A stretch of 64,000 nucleotides of DNA, taken from Rufibacter hautae (GTDB lineage: Bacteria > Bacteroidota > Bacteroidia > Cytophagales > Hymenobacteraceae). This document shows positions 45,367-54,615 of this stretch, piece after piece. The notes beneath the pieces were generated by a model. It was not told the DNA's origin. It saw nothing but the letters and a program-made list of their open reading frames with translations, and made no database searches. Within the stretch, counting starts at the first letter, position 1. Each line of letters begins with the position of its first letter. The position numbers and the translations under genes are program-made. The stretch spans positions 1,296,589-1,360,588 of the forward strand of contig NZ_VKKY01000001.1 in NCBI RefSeq assembly GCF_008271695.1. The letters are read 5' to 3'.

Positions 45367-46062
45367 ATGAAAGTAGAGATATGGTCAGATGTGGTTTGCC
45401 CCTTTTGTTACATAGGCAAACGCAGGTTTGAGAAGGCGCTGGAAGGTTTTCCGGGCAAGGACAAGGTGGAGGTGGTATGGCGCAGTTTCCAGCTTGACCC
45501 CGAAATGAAATTCGTTCCCGGGCAATCGGTGCACGAGTACTTGGGCAAACGCAAAGGATCCACCGCCGCTGAGGGCAAGAAAATGAACGACTACATGGCC
45601 CAGATGGCCAAAGAAGTAGGCCTGGAGTATGATTTCGACAAGGCCATTATCAACAACACCTTTGACGCGCACCGCCTTCTGCACCTGGCCAAAAAGCACA
45701 GCAAGCAGAACGAGATGAAAGAAAGGCTGTTCGCAGCTTACTATACCCAGGGCAAAAACGTGGGCGACCTGAATACCTTGGTGCAGTTAGGCGAGGAAGT
45801 GGGTTTGAACGGAGCCGAGATCAGGGAAGTCCTGCAAAGCGACACCTACACTCAGGAGGTGCAGAGAGACTTATACGAGGCGCAACAAGTGGGCGTGCGC
45901 GGCGTGCCCTTCTATGTGTTTAATGACAAATACGCCGTATCTGGCGCACAGCCCACCGAACTGTTCCAGGAAGTGTTGAACAAGGTTTGGGAAGAGGAAA
46001 AGCCGCAGCTGATCTCCGGCGAAGGTGCGGGCTTCTGCACCCCAGACGGCGTTTGCGAGTAG
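45367..46062 (+). CDS. DsbA-family oxidoreductase (FrnE-like)
   Basis: 231 residues from ATG at 45367; the frame extends upstream but KVEIWSDVVCPFCYIG is the true family start. Thioredoxin fold with inserted helical domain; active site CPFC at 11-14, cis-Pro region RGVPFYVFN near 178. No signal peptide, so it acts in the cytoplasm, as FrnE-type disulfide isomerases/2-hydroxychromene-2-carboxylate isomerase relatives do. C-terminal tail contains an additional Cys pair (FCTPDGVCE). The 321-bp gap before it (45046-45366) holds no gene. Followed by a broken gene. Confidence 0.92.
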   Translation: MKVEIWSDVVCPFCYIGKRRFEKALEGFPGKDKVEVVWRSFQLDPEMKFVPGQSVHEYLGKRKGSTAAEGKKMNDYMAQMAKEVGLEYDFDKAIINNTFDAHRLLHLAKKHSKQNEMKERLFAAYYTQGKNVGDLNTLVQLGEEVGLNGAEIREVLQSDTYTQEVQRDLYEAQQVGVRGVPFYVFNDKYAVSGAQPTELFQEVLNKVWEEEKPQLISGEGAGFCTPDGVCE

Positions 46063-46089
46063 TTTTCAACCTATTTTAAGGAAAATGAC

Positions 46090-46188
46090 ATGAAAGTACT
46101 GATTGTATTGACTTCACATAGTAACCTAGGAAACACGGGTGAGAAAACCGGTTTCTGGAAGCGGCTCACCTTTTGCTACAACTTTTAA
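46090..46188 (+). pseudogene. 5' stub of a DJ-1/PfpI-family gene
   Basis: From ATG at 46090 the protein reads MKVLIVLTSH then SNLGNTGEKTGFW, the standard N-terminus of the type 1 glutamine amidotransferase/PfpI-like proteins, but after 23 codons it changes to an unrelated stretch (KRLTFCYNF) and stops at 46186-46188. The catalytic Cys elbow and the rest (about 200 residues) are absent. The break falls next to a dispersed palindrome (46181-46206). Confidence 0.85.
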
Positions 46189-46206
46189 GAAAATAGCCCT
46201 AAATCG
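46181..46206. repeat. dispersed palindrome copy at gene break
   Basis: ACTTTTAAGAAAATAGCCC then TAAATCGG. Overlaps the stop of the PfpI stub. Confidence 0.55.
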
Positions 46207-46266
46207 GCTTTGGGGTGACAGCCGCTAACTTTTCTGGCAGGCTTTCCTTCTTTCCAGAAAGCCATA

Positions 46267-46315
46267 AAAAGCAAGAGGCCTTCTCCAAATGTGTTGGAGA
46301 AGGCCTCTTGCTTTT
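46267..46315. terminator. strong terminator (mainly for the GH3 gene)
   Basis: 22-bp perfect stem AAAAGCAAGAGGCCTTCTCC.. / ..GGAGAAGGCCTCTTGCTTTT, short ATGTG loop; works in both directions and lies just downstream of the minus-strand GH3 stop. Confidence 0.92.
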
Positions 46316-46327
46316 CAGATCATTAGC

Positions 46328-48958
46328 TTACTTCAAAGCCAGCGTTCCTTCCACGGTTTTCTTGCTTTTCTTGGTAGCGGCATCTGGCTGGCTTCCGCCT
46401 ACGCTGATGGTCACGGTACCCGGCACGTGCTTGGCAGTACCGTCCTCGGCAATCAGATGGAGATCTTGCGGACGTAGGGTAAAGTTCACCACTTTGCTTT
46501 CGCCTCGTTTTAAAGAAATGCGCTCGAAACCTTTCAGGGCTCTTATAGGGGTTTTGTAGCCGTTCTGTTGGCGCGTCAGGTATAACTGCACTACTTCTTC
46601 ACCGTCCATTTTGCCGGAATTGGTCACGCGCACGCTCACCTGCACCGGGCTGTTCACTTGAATGGTCTTTGGCAGATCCAATTTGTCATACGTGAACGTA
46701 GTGTAGCTCAGCCCGTGCCCGAACCCATACAAAGGTTGCCCTTTGAAGTATCGGTAGGTGCGGTTTTCCATGGAGTAATCCCCGAAAGCGGGTAGGTCCT
46801 GATCGCTTTTGTAGAACGTCACAGGCAGACGTCCGGCTGGGTTGTAGTCCCCGAACAGCACATCGGCGATGGCTGTACCGGCTGACTGACCGGCATACCA
46901 GGCGTTCACAATGGCCGGAATGTTCTTGGCCTCCCACGGCATGGCGATGGCGCTACCCGTCATCATCACAAACACGACCGGTTTACCGGTGGCTTTGAGC
47001 GTCTTCATCAGATCGGTCTGTACTTTGGGCAACAAGATGGAGGTTCGGTCGCCGCCGTTGAAGCCGGGCTCGTCCACTTTCATTTCCTCGCCTTCCAACT
47101 GCGGCGAGATACCACCCACAAAGATGATGGCATCGGCGTCCTTCACGCGGTTCGCGATGGCTTTGAAGTCAGACTTGGCGAAGTTACCGGCCCGCAGCTG
47201 GATAGAGGCTTTGCCACCGTCCTGGTTGTATTCCACCACCAAACGGTACTTCTGACCAGCCTTGGTAGGCAGTTTGTAGCTTTTCGCGCCCCAGCGGTTG
47301 CGGGTCCAGGCGTTCAACTGCTCTTTGCCGTCCACAAAGAAGCGGTAGCCGTCATCGCCTTCTACCTCCAGAGTGATAGAACCGGTGGTAGTGGCCGTAT
47401 AATCTGTAGTGTACCGGGCCGAGAAGTTGTAGGCTTTCATGGTACCCACCACGGTTTCGCCTTCCTGCCAGAAATTGTTTATCGCAGCTTCCTGGCGAGT
47501 GGCTACTGGTTGGCCTTTCAGCTCCATGTTGTTGAAGTACTCGGCTTGCACGCCGGGTTTGCCTCCAAAGCTCAACTGCGGGGTAATGTTGGTGTACACC
47601 AGCAGGGTGTCTTTGGTGAAGGTAGAAGCGCGTTCATAGATTACCTCGGTACCGGCCCCTACTTTGTTTTTGATGCCCTGCAAGGCGGTTACAATCTCAG
47701 ACGGCAAACCGTTGTAGTTCCCCAGCACCGCAATCGGGTTGTCAGCGTTAGGGCCTACTACGGCAATCTTCTTCAGGTTCTTTTTCAGCGGAAGCGTGTT
47801 CTTTTCGTTTTTCAAAAGCACCATGGACTGTTGCGCCATCTTGAGCGAGTGGGCTTTGTGAGGGGCGCTTTCCAGTACGGTTACCGGCGTCTGCGCGTAT
47901 TTCACCATGGCCACCGGGTCAAACATGCCCAACTTAAACCGGATGGTAAACAAGCGTTTCACCGATACGTCAATCATGCGCTCCTCAATTTTGCCTTGCT
48001 TCACGGCTTGCACCAGGGCTTTGTAGGCATCGGTACCGCAGTCAATGTCTGTGCCGTGCATCACCGCATCGGCAGAGGCCGAGGCAGCGTCTGGGTGGGT
48101 TTTGTGGTTCTTGAAGAAATCGTCAATAGCCCAGCAGTCTGAGGTGACGTAGCCGGTGAACTGCCACTGGTTACGCAGAATGTCGTTCATGAGCACATCG
48201 GAGCCGCAGCAGGGTTGACCACGGAACGCGTTGTACGCGCACATCACGCCCGCTACTTTAGCGTTTACCACCAATTCCTCAAAAGCAGGCAGATAGGTAT
48301 CCCACAGGTCGTAGTTGGTAGCAGTGGCGTTGAACACGTGGCGCTCGGGCTCCGGACCGCTGTGCACGGCGTAGTGCTTGGCGCAGGCGGCGGCTTTCAG
48401 GTATTTGGGATCGTCGCCTTGCAAACCACGCACAAACGCTCGGCCCAGCATGGCGGTCAGGAACGGATCTTCGCCGTAGGTTTCCTGCCCGCGGCCCCAG
48501 CGTGGATCCCGGAAGATGTTGATGTTGGGCGTCCAGTAGGTCAAACCCACGTAGCGCTGCCCTGATTTGCCATCGGCAATGGCTTTGTTATAGATGGCGC
48601 GTCCTTCCAGGGCAGAGTAATCGGCCATCACCTGTAAAGAAGTGGTGTCAAAAGTAGCGGCCATGCCAATCGCCTGCGGATAGACGGTTACTTTGTACGG
48701 CGTACGGGCCACGCCGTGCAGCACCTCGTTCCACCAGTCATAGCTTGGAATGCCCAAGCGGTCAATGGCCGGGGCGGCGTTCAGCATCTGCGCTACCTTT
48801 TCTTCTAAGGTAAGGCGCGATACCAGGTCATTCACCCGGGCTTCAATGGTGAGCGAAGGGTCTTGAAAGGGGTACGCGTATTTCTCTTCTTTGCTGGAGC
48901 TAAAGGCCAGCATGCCAACGATGGCACAAAAAGAGAGTAAAACATAGACTTTTTTCAT
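46328..48958 (-). CDS. GH3 beta-glycosidase with PA14 insert
   Basis: 876 residues. ATG at 48958 gives a signal peptide (VLLSFCAIVGMLAFSSS); the upstream ATG at 49030 has none. Order: GH3 N-terminal barrel (about 40-360) with KHYAVHSGPE and nucleophile D274 in TSDCWAIDD; GH3 C-terminal domain in two parts around a PA14 domain (about 470-600, GVQAEYFNNMELKGQP and GDDGYRFFVDGKE), then the Fn3-like domain at the C-terminus (GEEVVQLYLTRQ). Beta-glucosidase or beta-xylosidase; the RDPRWGRGQETYGEDPF stretch is shared by both. Periplasmic. Alone in its operon. Confidence 0.92.
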   Translation of the reverse strand: MKKVYVLLSFCAIVGMLAFSSSKEEKYAYPFQDPSLTIEARVNDLVSRLTLEEKVAQMLNAAPAIDRLGIPSYDWWNEVLHGVARTPYKVTVYPQAIGMAATFDTTSLQVMADYSALEGRAIYNKAIADGKSGQRYVGLTYWTPNINIFRDPRWGRGQETYGEDPFLTAMLGRAFVRGLQGDDPKYLKAAACAKHYAVHSGPEPERHVFNATATNYDLWDTYLPAFEELVVNAKVAGVMCAYNAFRGQPCCGSDVLMNDILRNQWQFTGYVTSDCWAIDDFFKNHKTHPDAASASADAVMHGTDIDCGTDAYKALVQAVKQGKIEERMIDVSVKRLFTIRFKLGMFDPVAMVKYAQTPVTVLESAPHKAHSLKMAQQSMVLLKNEKNTLPLKKNLKKIAVVGPNADNPIAVLGNYNGLPSEIVTALQGIKNKVGAGTEVIYERASTFTKDTLLVYTNITPQLSFGGKPGVQAEYFNNMELKGQPVATRQEAAINNFWQEGETVVGTMKAYNFSARYTTDYTATTTGSITLEVEGDDGYRFFVDGKEQLNAWTRNRWGAKSYKLPTKAGQKYRLVVEYNQDGGKASIQLRAGNFAKSDFKAIANRVKDADAIIFVGGISPQLEGEEMKVDEPGFNGGDRTSILLPKVQTDLMKTLKATGKPVVFVMMTGSAIAMPWEAKNIPAIVNAWYAGQSAGTAIADVLFGDYNPAGRLPVTFYKSDQDLPAFGDYSMENRTYRYFKGQPLYGFGHGLSYTTFTYDKLDLPKTIQVNSPVQVSVRVTNSGKMDGEEVVQLYLTRQQNGYKTPIRALKGFERISLKRGESKVVNFTLRPQDLHLIAEDGTAKHVPGTVTISVGGSQPDAATKKSKKTVEGTLALK

Positions 48959-49246
48959 GAAATCCGGGAAAGTGTGGTTATGGAGTCTAAATTGGAGAAA
49001 AAATCCAACATTTCTGTAAAAAGCAGGCAAGTTTTAGATGGCGCACCTTTATTTAAAGGGACCATTGATAAAAAGTTAAGTGTACCTTCATAAGACATAT
49101 TGGTGCCTAAACGCAGAAGATTTTACAGGAAGTTCTTCGCGGTACAACTGGATTCATTTTCATCTTCCAGAGAAATGCGCTGATTGACTTTAATATCTAT
49201 TGCTACTTTCTACCAGCAAGCATACATCTTTTTTTACACCAACTAC

Positions 49247-50152
49247 ATGACTAAAGCAGAACTTGACATAAGGTTACAAGAACACAGCCTAGACCATTAT
49301 TTTCAACACCTGGAGCCACATATACGCAATACCATTAGGCTTTACCTTACACCTGCTTCTGAAGAAAGTATTAAACTGGGTCAATCTAAAATAGGTGGCT
49401 TGCCAGATTTACCGCCTAGCTTGGCGTGGGTTACAGAAACAGGTATGGTCAAAATCAAAGAAAGGAAATTCCTTCTCTTTTCTAAAGAAACCGAAAGTCT
49501 TCAAACCAAGCCACTTTCCTTTATTGCTCAGATCAACCTGGCTGAAGTGGCGCCTTTTGACACGGAGAGCCTTTTACCACGAACAGGAATACTTTACTTT
49601 TTTTACTCGGCAGAACAAGAAGCCTGGGGGTTTGACATTGGGGATGAAAACAAGTTCAAAGTTCTGTATTTTGATGGTGACCTGAGCACCTTACACAGAG
49701 CGGAAGCTCCTTCCGAGCTTGAGCCCCACGCGCTTTACAGCCCCTGCACACTTACGCCTGTGCAGGAAATAAGCTTGCCTTCTAATGAACATGAAATCTA
49801 TAGCCTCTTCACAGAAGAAGAAAGTGATCTGTTCTTTGAGCATGTCTACGATGATGGCAATATCAACAAACTACTTGGTTACTCAGACAACGTCCAAAGT
49901 GCAATGGAACTGGAGTGTGAGTTAGTTACAAATGGGCTTTACTGCGGTAATTCTTCTGGTTACGATGACCCTAAAGCCCAAGTACTTGCCCCTAATGCAG
50001 TAAACTGGCGACTCCTTCTACAAATTGATAGTAACGAAGACGAATGTGGTATGATGTGGGGCGACATGGGCCGGCTATATTTCTGGATTAAAAAACAGGG
50101 CCTGCTGGAGAAGAACTTTGACCTTAGCTGGCTTATTCTGCAGTGCTGCTGA
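49247..50152 (+). CDS. DUF1963 (YwqG-like) protein
   Basis: 301 residues from ATG at 49247 (cytoplasmic; the earlier ATG at 49184 adds an implausible hydrophobic stretch). DUF1963 marks: SKIGGLPDLPPSLAWV (about 67-82), PLSFIAQINLAEVAPFD, LYFFYS and near the end DEDECGMMWGDMGRLYFWI. The family is widespread and uncharacterised. Start of the gene follows a 288-bp non-coding stretch with no repeat I recognise. Next gene begins 30 bp after it, so both may be co-transcribed. Confidence 0.9.
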   Translation: MTKAELDIRLQEHSLDHYFQHLEPHIRNTIRLYLTPASEESIKLGQSKIGGLPDLPPSLAWVTETGMVKIKERKFLLFSKETESLQTKPLSFIAQINLAEVAPFDTESLLPRTGILYFFYSAEQEAWGFDIGDENKFKVLYFDGDLSTLHRAEAPSELEPHALYSPCTLTPVQEISLPSNEHEIYSLFTEEESDLFFEHVYDDGNINKLLGYSDNVQSAMELECELVTNGLYCGNSSGYDDPKAQVLAPNAVNWRLLLQIDSNEDECGMMWGDMGRLYFWIKKQGLLEKNFDLSWLILQCC

Positions 50153-50182
50153 TTATCTTATAACATAATACTTCATTCCTCT

Positions 50183-51085
50183 ATGAAAACACTTCTGAGA
50201 AACTTGATGTTACTTTCTCTTTTGCTTTTTACTTATGCCTGCTCCACTAAGCAGCCTGTGCAGCAAGGTGCTACGATGGAATCTACTTCTCAGGACTCTG
50301 TGGCGGCCAAACCAGAGCCTTCTGACCTGCCAGAAACAGAGAGCTTACCATCTACTTCCACAGAAGTCGAGGTTTCCTCAGAAACGGCAGACAAACCTTC
50401 CCCAATTGAACCTTGGGGCAAGCCAGACACTATTTTGGCCAAAATCCTGACAGAGGGCTTTTTCCACTCTGATGAAGTCTGGGAAGATGCCCAGACAGAG
50501 AAATGGTACGGCTTGTTCCAAAACAAGAATGGTTTTTATTTGCAGCAAACCAACCTTGAAACGGAAAGGTACTATGATCCCATTATAGATGAAGATGAAA
50601 GCGAGAAAACCGGTTGGAAAGTAAGCACCTCTAACCAAGATACCTCTGTCGTGTTAATAAGTAGTACCGACCTTATCAAAAGCAGGAAAGTGGAGGCCGT
50701 TACGTTGTCTAAACAAGAGATTTGGCCCGGCAATAAAGTAACTTTCACCTACAAAGGAAATCCCTACACCCTGCAGGCTACCGGTAAAAAGAAAAGATCA
50801 GATGCCGGGAGTGATTACTATATAGTATCAAATTACAAGCTGTTTCTCTCTACCATAAAAAACGGGCAAGAGGTGAAGCAACTGCTGGTAGAGTCACGCT
50901 TCTTTGATGATGCTATGATTTATATTCGGTTTGTGGGGGACTTGGATGGAGATTCCTTTCCCGATTTTCTGATAGATCGATCCAATGATTACAACGGCTC
51001 AAACCCATCGCTTTTTCTCTCTACACCCGCGAAAAATGGAAGTTTGTTGAAAATGGTAGGAACCCATGAAAGTGTAGGCTGTTAA
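50183..51085 (+). CDS. lipoprotein of unknown function
   Basis: 300 residues, lipobox LFTYAC (Cys about 20), then a Ser/Thr/Glu/Pro-rich linker to about residue 75 and a folded domain. The end is FVGDLDGDSFPDFLIDRSND, an FG-GAP/EF-like calcium-binding stretch (DLDGDSFPD) seen in many small Bacteroidota lipoproteins of unknown role. Co-directional with the DUF1963 gene, 30 bp apart. Confidence 0.75.
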   Translation: MKTLLRNLMLLSLLLFTYACSTKQPVQQGATMESTSQDSVAAKPEPSDLPETESLPSTSTEVEVSSETADKPSPIEPWGKPDTILAKILTEGFFHSDEVWEDAQTEKWYGLFQNKNGFYLQQTNLETERYYDPIIDEDESEKTGWKVSTSNQDTSVVLISSTDLIKSRKVEAVTLSKQEIWPGNKVTFTYKGNPYTLQATGKKKRSDAGSDYYIVSNYKLFLSTIKNGQEVKQLLVESRFFDDAMIYIRFVGDLDGDSFPDFLIDRSNDYNGSNPSLFLSTPAKNGSLLKMVGTHESVGC

Positions 51086-51157
51086 CTCTCCTTTACTTCG
51101 CTTTTTGGCAAGACTTGAATCATATCAGATTGTACAAAGTACATATGCAATTACGCA

Positions 51158-51193
51158 GTTTTAACCTGCTTTTATAAAAACGGCCACAAAAGG
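51158..51193. repeat. dispersed palindrome copy
   Basis: GTTTTAACCTGCTTTTAT then AAAAACGGCCACAAAAGG: both arms visible, just left of a terminator between convergent genes. Confidence 0.55.
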
Positions 51194-51208
51194 GCAAGCC
51201 CAAAATGT

Positions 51209-51241
51209 AAAGCCCCTCTTGCGACATGCAAGAGGGGCTTT
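51209..51241. terminator. bidirectional terminator between convergent genes
   Basis: AAAGCCCCTCTTGC / GCAAGAGGGGCTTT, 5-base loop. Serves the lipoprotein (plus) and the TetR gene (minus). Confidence 0.9.
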
Positions 51242-51295
51242 GTTTGATGGATGAAGAACCAACTAACAGGTAGATCAATAACACCTGGAAACTGG

Positions 51296-51976
51296 TTATC
51301 CCTTGATGGTTTTAAAAACAAGCTCTGTTAAAAAGTCCACCAGCTGGTTTTCCTGTTTCGGATCCAGGTTGGTGAGCGAGGGCAGATGCTTGGCGAAGAA
51401 GACTTGCTGATGGGCACTTTCTGAGATCGTAGACACCAACGATGCTGGGTATTGATACTCTGGGTTGATTTCCAGAATAATGCTGGCAATTCGTTTGTTC
51501 AGCCTTTTGTAACTCAGGAAGAACCCTTCTTTGTTGTTCTCATCCACCTCTTTGGTGAGATACGCCTTGGCCGACTCTGAGATTACAATCTTTTGGAGCG
51601 TTACCTCATCAATGTGGGCAAAATCCATGTCGTTCTCTATCCTGCCAGACAGAATCCGTATGGCGACCCGCAATCTTTCCTCCGGGGAGGCAATGTTAGA
51701 GGTAGCAAACACCAGGCGGTACTCCAGCCAACTCCAGTACCAGGAGATCAGGTAGACCAACAGGTGATGCTTGCTTTCAAAGTACCGGTAAATGGTAGCC
51801 TCCGTGATGCCGGTTCGCTCGGCCAGTTTCTTGAACGTAAATGCCTCAAGACCCAGCTCCTCCATCAGCTTGATGCCATGTTCAATGATCATCTTGCCTT
51901 TGTCAGAGCTTTCCGGGTCTTTGAGGTATACTTTCTCCTCTACTGTAATCTTAATGTTAGCCAGCAGATTCTTCAT
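51296..51976 (-). CDS. TetR/AcrR family regulator
   Basis: 226 residues with an N-terminal HTH: MIIEHGIKLMEELGLEAFTF, FKKLAERTGITEATIYRYF (recognition helix) and SKHHLLVYL, all at about 29-80. The first 28 residues are an extra N-terminal arm. The C-terminal ligand domain is unlike any I know. It is the last gene of a SulP-carbonic anhydrase-TetR operon (13 bp after the carbonic anhydrase) and the likely repressor of that operon and of the divergent porin. Two palindromic sites upstream of the operon are candidate operators. Confidence 0.9.
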   Translation of the reverse strand: MKNLLANIKITVEEKVYLKDPESSDKGKMIIEHGIKLMEELGLEAFTFKKLAERTGITEATIYRYFESKHHLLVYLISWYWSWLEYRLVFATSNIASPEERLRVAIRILSGRIENDMDFAHIDEVTLQKIVISESAKAYLTKEVDENNKEGFFLSYKRLNKRIASIILEINPEYQYPASLVSTISESAHQQVFFAKHLPSLTNLDPKQENQLVDFLTELVFKTIKG

Positions 51977-51989
51977 GGTGCGGGTTTCC

Positions 51990-52622
51990 CTAGGCGACTT
52001 CTTCGCTGTAGAACTCTACTGCGCCCGATTTTACATCGTACATGCCACCTACGATGCCAATTTCGCCATTTTTAATCATTTCATCCAAAATCGGGCTTTT
52101 TTCTTTGATGAGTTGCACCGCGCGTCTCACATTTTCCTGCGCCACCAATTCAACAAACTCCTTGTTTTTAGAGCTTTTCTCGCCTTGGTAATCAATGGCC
52201 TCTACAGATGGGGCAATTTTATTTACCAATCCGGTGAGGTTACCCAATTCTACGTGGTCGCAGGCCCCTTTGATTGCTCCGCAGCTGGTGTGCCCTAATA
52301 CCACAATGAGTTTAGAACCGGCCACTTTGCAGGCAAATTCCATACTGCCCAGAATGTCTTCGTTCACTATGTTTCCGGCAATTCTGGCGTTGAAGACATC
52401 GCCTATTCCCAGGTCAAAAATGAGCTCTGAGGAGGTGCGTGAATCTATACAGCTCAGGATAATAGCGAAGGGGTTTTGGCCCTCAGCGGTCTCCTCTACC
52501 TGCTGCAAAAGGTTACGGTCTTCTCTTTTGCTATTTACAAAGCGGTTATTACCTTCTTTTAGAATTTGAATGGCATCTGCGGGAGTTAGCTTTTGCTGAA
52601 GCTCTTTGGTGTACGTTGTCAT
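51990..52622 (-). CDS. beta-class carbonic anhydrase
   Basis: 210 residues, cytoplasmic zinc enzyme interconverting CO2 and bicarbonate. Zinc ligands and partner: C58-x-D60-x-R62 (LSCIDSR) and H111-x-x-C114 (HTSCGA). Lies 25 bp after the SulP gene and 13 bp before the TetR gene on the same strand, a layout that couples a bicarbonate/anion transporter to CO2 hydration, as known for SulP-carbonic anhydrase pairs in marine bacteria. Confidence 0.96.
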   Translation of the reverse strand: MTTYTKELQQKLTPADAIQILKEGNNRFVNSKREDRNLLQQVEETAEGQNPFAIILSCIDSRTSSELIFDLGIGDVFNARIAGNIVNEDILGSMEFACKVAGSKLIVVLGHTSCGAIKGACDHVELGNLTGLVNKIAPSVEAIDYQGEKSSKNKEFVELVAQENVRRAVQLIKEKSPILDEMIKNGEIGIVGGMYDVKSGAVEFYSEEVA

Positions 52623-52647
52623 GTTTATTTTTAGTGGTTAATGGAAA

Positions 52648-54213
52648 TTAGAAATTTGTGTTGGCGGTACTTGCCCGTTGCCGCTCTCCGGCCTCTTTGA
52701 AAGTGAGGTGGATGTTTTTCAGGTGGGCATTCTCCTTGAAGTCCTGGATCAATTCCTTTACGTCATGGTCTACCACGGCCGATTTAGAATAGTCAATCAC
52801 CAGGTCCGATCCATCAGGAATCTTGCGCAGGGCCTGCATGATGTTGCCTTTGTTCAGGAACGTCACTTCCTCGGCCAGCACCAGATGGTATTGCTCTTTG
52901 CCCTCCTGGGTTTTCTCGGTATGCAACAGGTGAGACACTTGGTAGCTGTTTTTCAGGAGGAAGAGCACGGCTACCGCCATACCAATGCCAATACCGGTGA
53001 GCAGGTCTGTGAAGACAATGGCAATGATGGTGACAATGAAGGGCAGGAACTGCATCATGCCGGAGCGGTACACACTTTTAAACAAGGCTGGTTTGGCCAG
53101 TTTATACCCTACGGTGAGCAAAATGGCCGCTAAACTGGCCAACGGAATCATGTTCAAAACACCCGGGATGGAGATCACGCACAGCAGAATCAGTACCCCA
53201 TGGGTGAAGGCGGCCAACTTGGTTCTTCCCCCAGACTGGATGTTGGCCGAACTCCGCACAATCACCTGAGTCACGGGCAGACCGCCCACCAACCCGGCTA
53301 CCATGTTGCCTACGCCCTGGGCCTTGAGTTCTTGGTTAGCGGGGCTTATTCGCTTGTAAGGGTCCAATTTATCGGTGGCTTCCAGGCAGAGGAGTGTCTC
53401 CAGACTAGCCACCACCGCCAGCGTTCCGGCCAGGAAAATCACTTCATAGCTAAAGATTCGGCTGAAATCTGGCCGGGTGAATTGCCCAAAGAAGCCGCTG
53501 ATGTTCTCTGCGACAGGCAGCGTAACCAGGTGGTTGTCACGCAGCGCCAACTGCGGATAATAGTTCTGGAATAAAATGTTCAGCCCGATGCCCAGCACCA
53601 CCACTACTAGCGGTCCCTGAATGAGCTGGAAGATTCTGCCTTTTTTAGAAAGGACTTGATCCCAGAGAATCAGAATAAACAAGGAAAGCACACTGATAAT
53701 CACGGCCGAAGGCGACACGTACTTGAGCATGTGAAACAACTCAGAAAAAGTATTCTGTCCGTCGGGTTGGACAAAGTGCACATTGCCTTCATAATTGCGG
53801 TCATAGCCAAAGGCGTGCGGCAGCTGCTTTAGGATAATGATCACTCCAATACCGGCCAGCATTCCTTTGATCACCGAAGTAGGGAAATAGTACCCGATGT
53901 TCCCTGCTTTCAAGAAACCTAAAGCCAACTGCATGAGCCCGGCCAGGAAAACCGCCGACAGGAAAACTTCAAAACTACCCAGCTGGTCAATGGCGTTAAG
54001 CACGATCACGGCCAAACCCGCCGCCGGCCCACTTACCCCCAACTGCGAACCGCTAATCAGACTGACTACCACCCCACCAATGATCCCGGAGATGATACCG
54101 GCAAACAAAGGAGCCCCAGAAGCCATGGCGATGCCCAGGCACAAGGGAACTGCTACCAGGAAAACGACCAGCCCGGCAGGAAAATCGTTTTTAATTTCTT
54201 TGAAGCTTAGCAT
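52648..54213 (-). CDS. SulP-family anion transporter with STAS domain
   Basis: 521 residues: about 10-12 membrane segments (residues 15-400; conserved GLPVTQVIVRSSANIQSGGR at about 305-325 in the family loop) and a C-terminal STAS domain (about 440-510, SDLVIDYSKSAVVDHDV). SulP members carry sulfate, bicarbonate or other anions; the next gene, a carbonic anhydrase, makes bicarbonate the best guess. Its start codon is right against a pair of 18-bp palindromes that are candidate repressor sites. Confidence 0.95.
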   Translation of the reverse strand: MLSFKEIKNDFPAGLVVFLVAVPLCLGIAMASGAPLFAGIISGIIGGVVVSLISGSQLGVSGPAAGLAVIVLNAIDQLGSFEVFLSAVFLAGLMQLALGFLKAGNIGYYFPTSVIKGMLAGIGVIIILKQLPHAFGYDRNYEGNVHFVQPDGQNTFSELFHMLKYVSPSAVIISVLSLFILILWDQVLSKKGRIFQLIQGPLVVVVLGIGLNILFQNYYPQLALRDNHLVTLPVAENISGFFGQFTRPDFSRIFSYEVIFLAGTLAVVASLETLLCLEATDKLDPYKRISPANQELKAQGVGNMVAGLVGGLPVTQVIVRSSANIQSGGRTKLAAFTHGVLILLCVISIPGVLNMIPLASLAAILLTVGYKLAKPALFKSVYRSGMMQFLPFIVTIIAIVFTDLLTGIGIGMAVAVLFLLKNSYQVSHLLHTEKTQEGKEQYHLVLAEEVTFLNKGNIMQALRKIPDGSDLVIDYSKSAVVDHDVKELIQDFKENAHLKNIHLTFKEAGERQRASTANTNF

Positions 54214-54215
54214 GA

Positions 54216-54266
54216 TTTTAATACCGTTTTAATGTTTATTAAAAGTACTTTAATGTATATTAAAAG
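54216..54266. promoter_or_regulatory. candidate TetR operators upstream of SulP operon
   Basis: Two similar palindromes: TTTTAATGTTTATTAAAA at 54227-54244 and CTTTAATGTATATTAAAAG at 54248-54266, with TTAAT boxes 21 bp apart, about two helix turns, plus a further TTTTAAT half-site at 54216. They begin 3 bp before the SulP start codon. A TetR gene is last in the same operon, so auto-repression is the simplest model. Confidence 0.6.
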
Positions 54267-54473
54267 TATTACTATAGCTATTCAAAGTAAAACTATATAC
54301 CTCAGATTTCCAAGGAAAGTTTAGCCTTTGGTAGAGCTGAATGCGTCCAGAATTGAAAACGATCATCTCTGCTCGAACAGAATCACGGATTGCTACTGTA
54401 GAAGAGGCAAGCCGTTAAAACCATCATAGGGTTTGCCGAGAAAAGACTGAGCTCGGGTTAAAAAACCGAAACC

Positions 54474-54508
54474 ATTTTAATGCCTTTTTCCGGAAAACGC
54501 CCTTAATT
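54474..54508. repeat. dispersed palindrome copy
   Basis: ATTTTAATGCCTTTTTC, CG, GAAAACGCCCTTAATTC. In the 402-bp divergent gap between SulP and the porin, which otherwise holds only the operators. Confidence 0.55.
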
Positions 54509-54615
54509 CAAACCTCCTGCAAAGTCACACATCGTCTTGCTGCTATTCTCGTAGCAATAATTTTATAGTCCTCCATCCTGATCCAACCATACCCAACTTC
54601 TCCCTGCCCAAAAAC

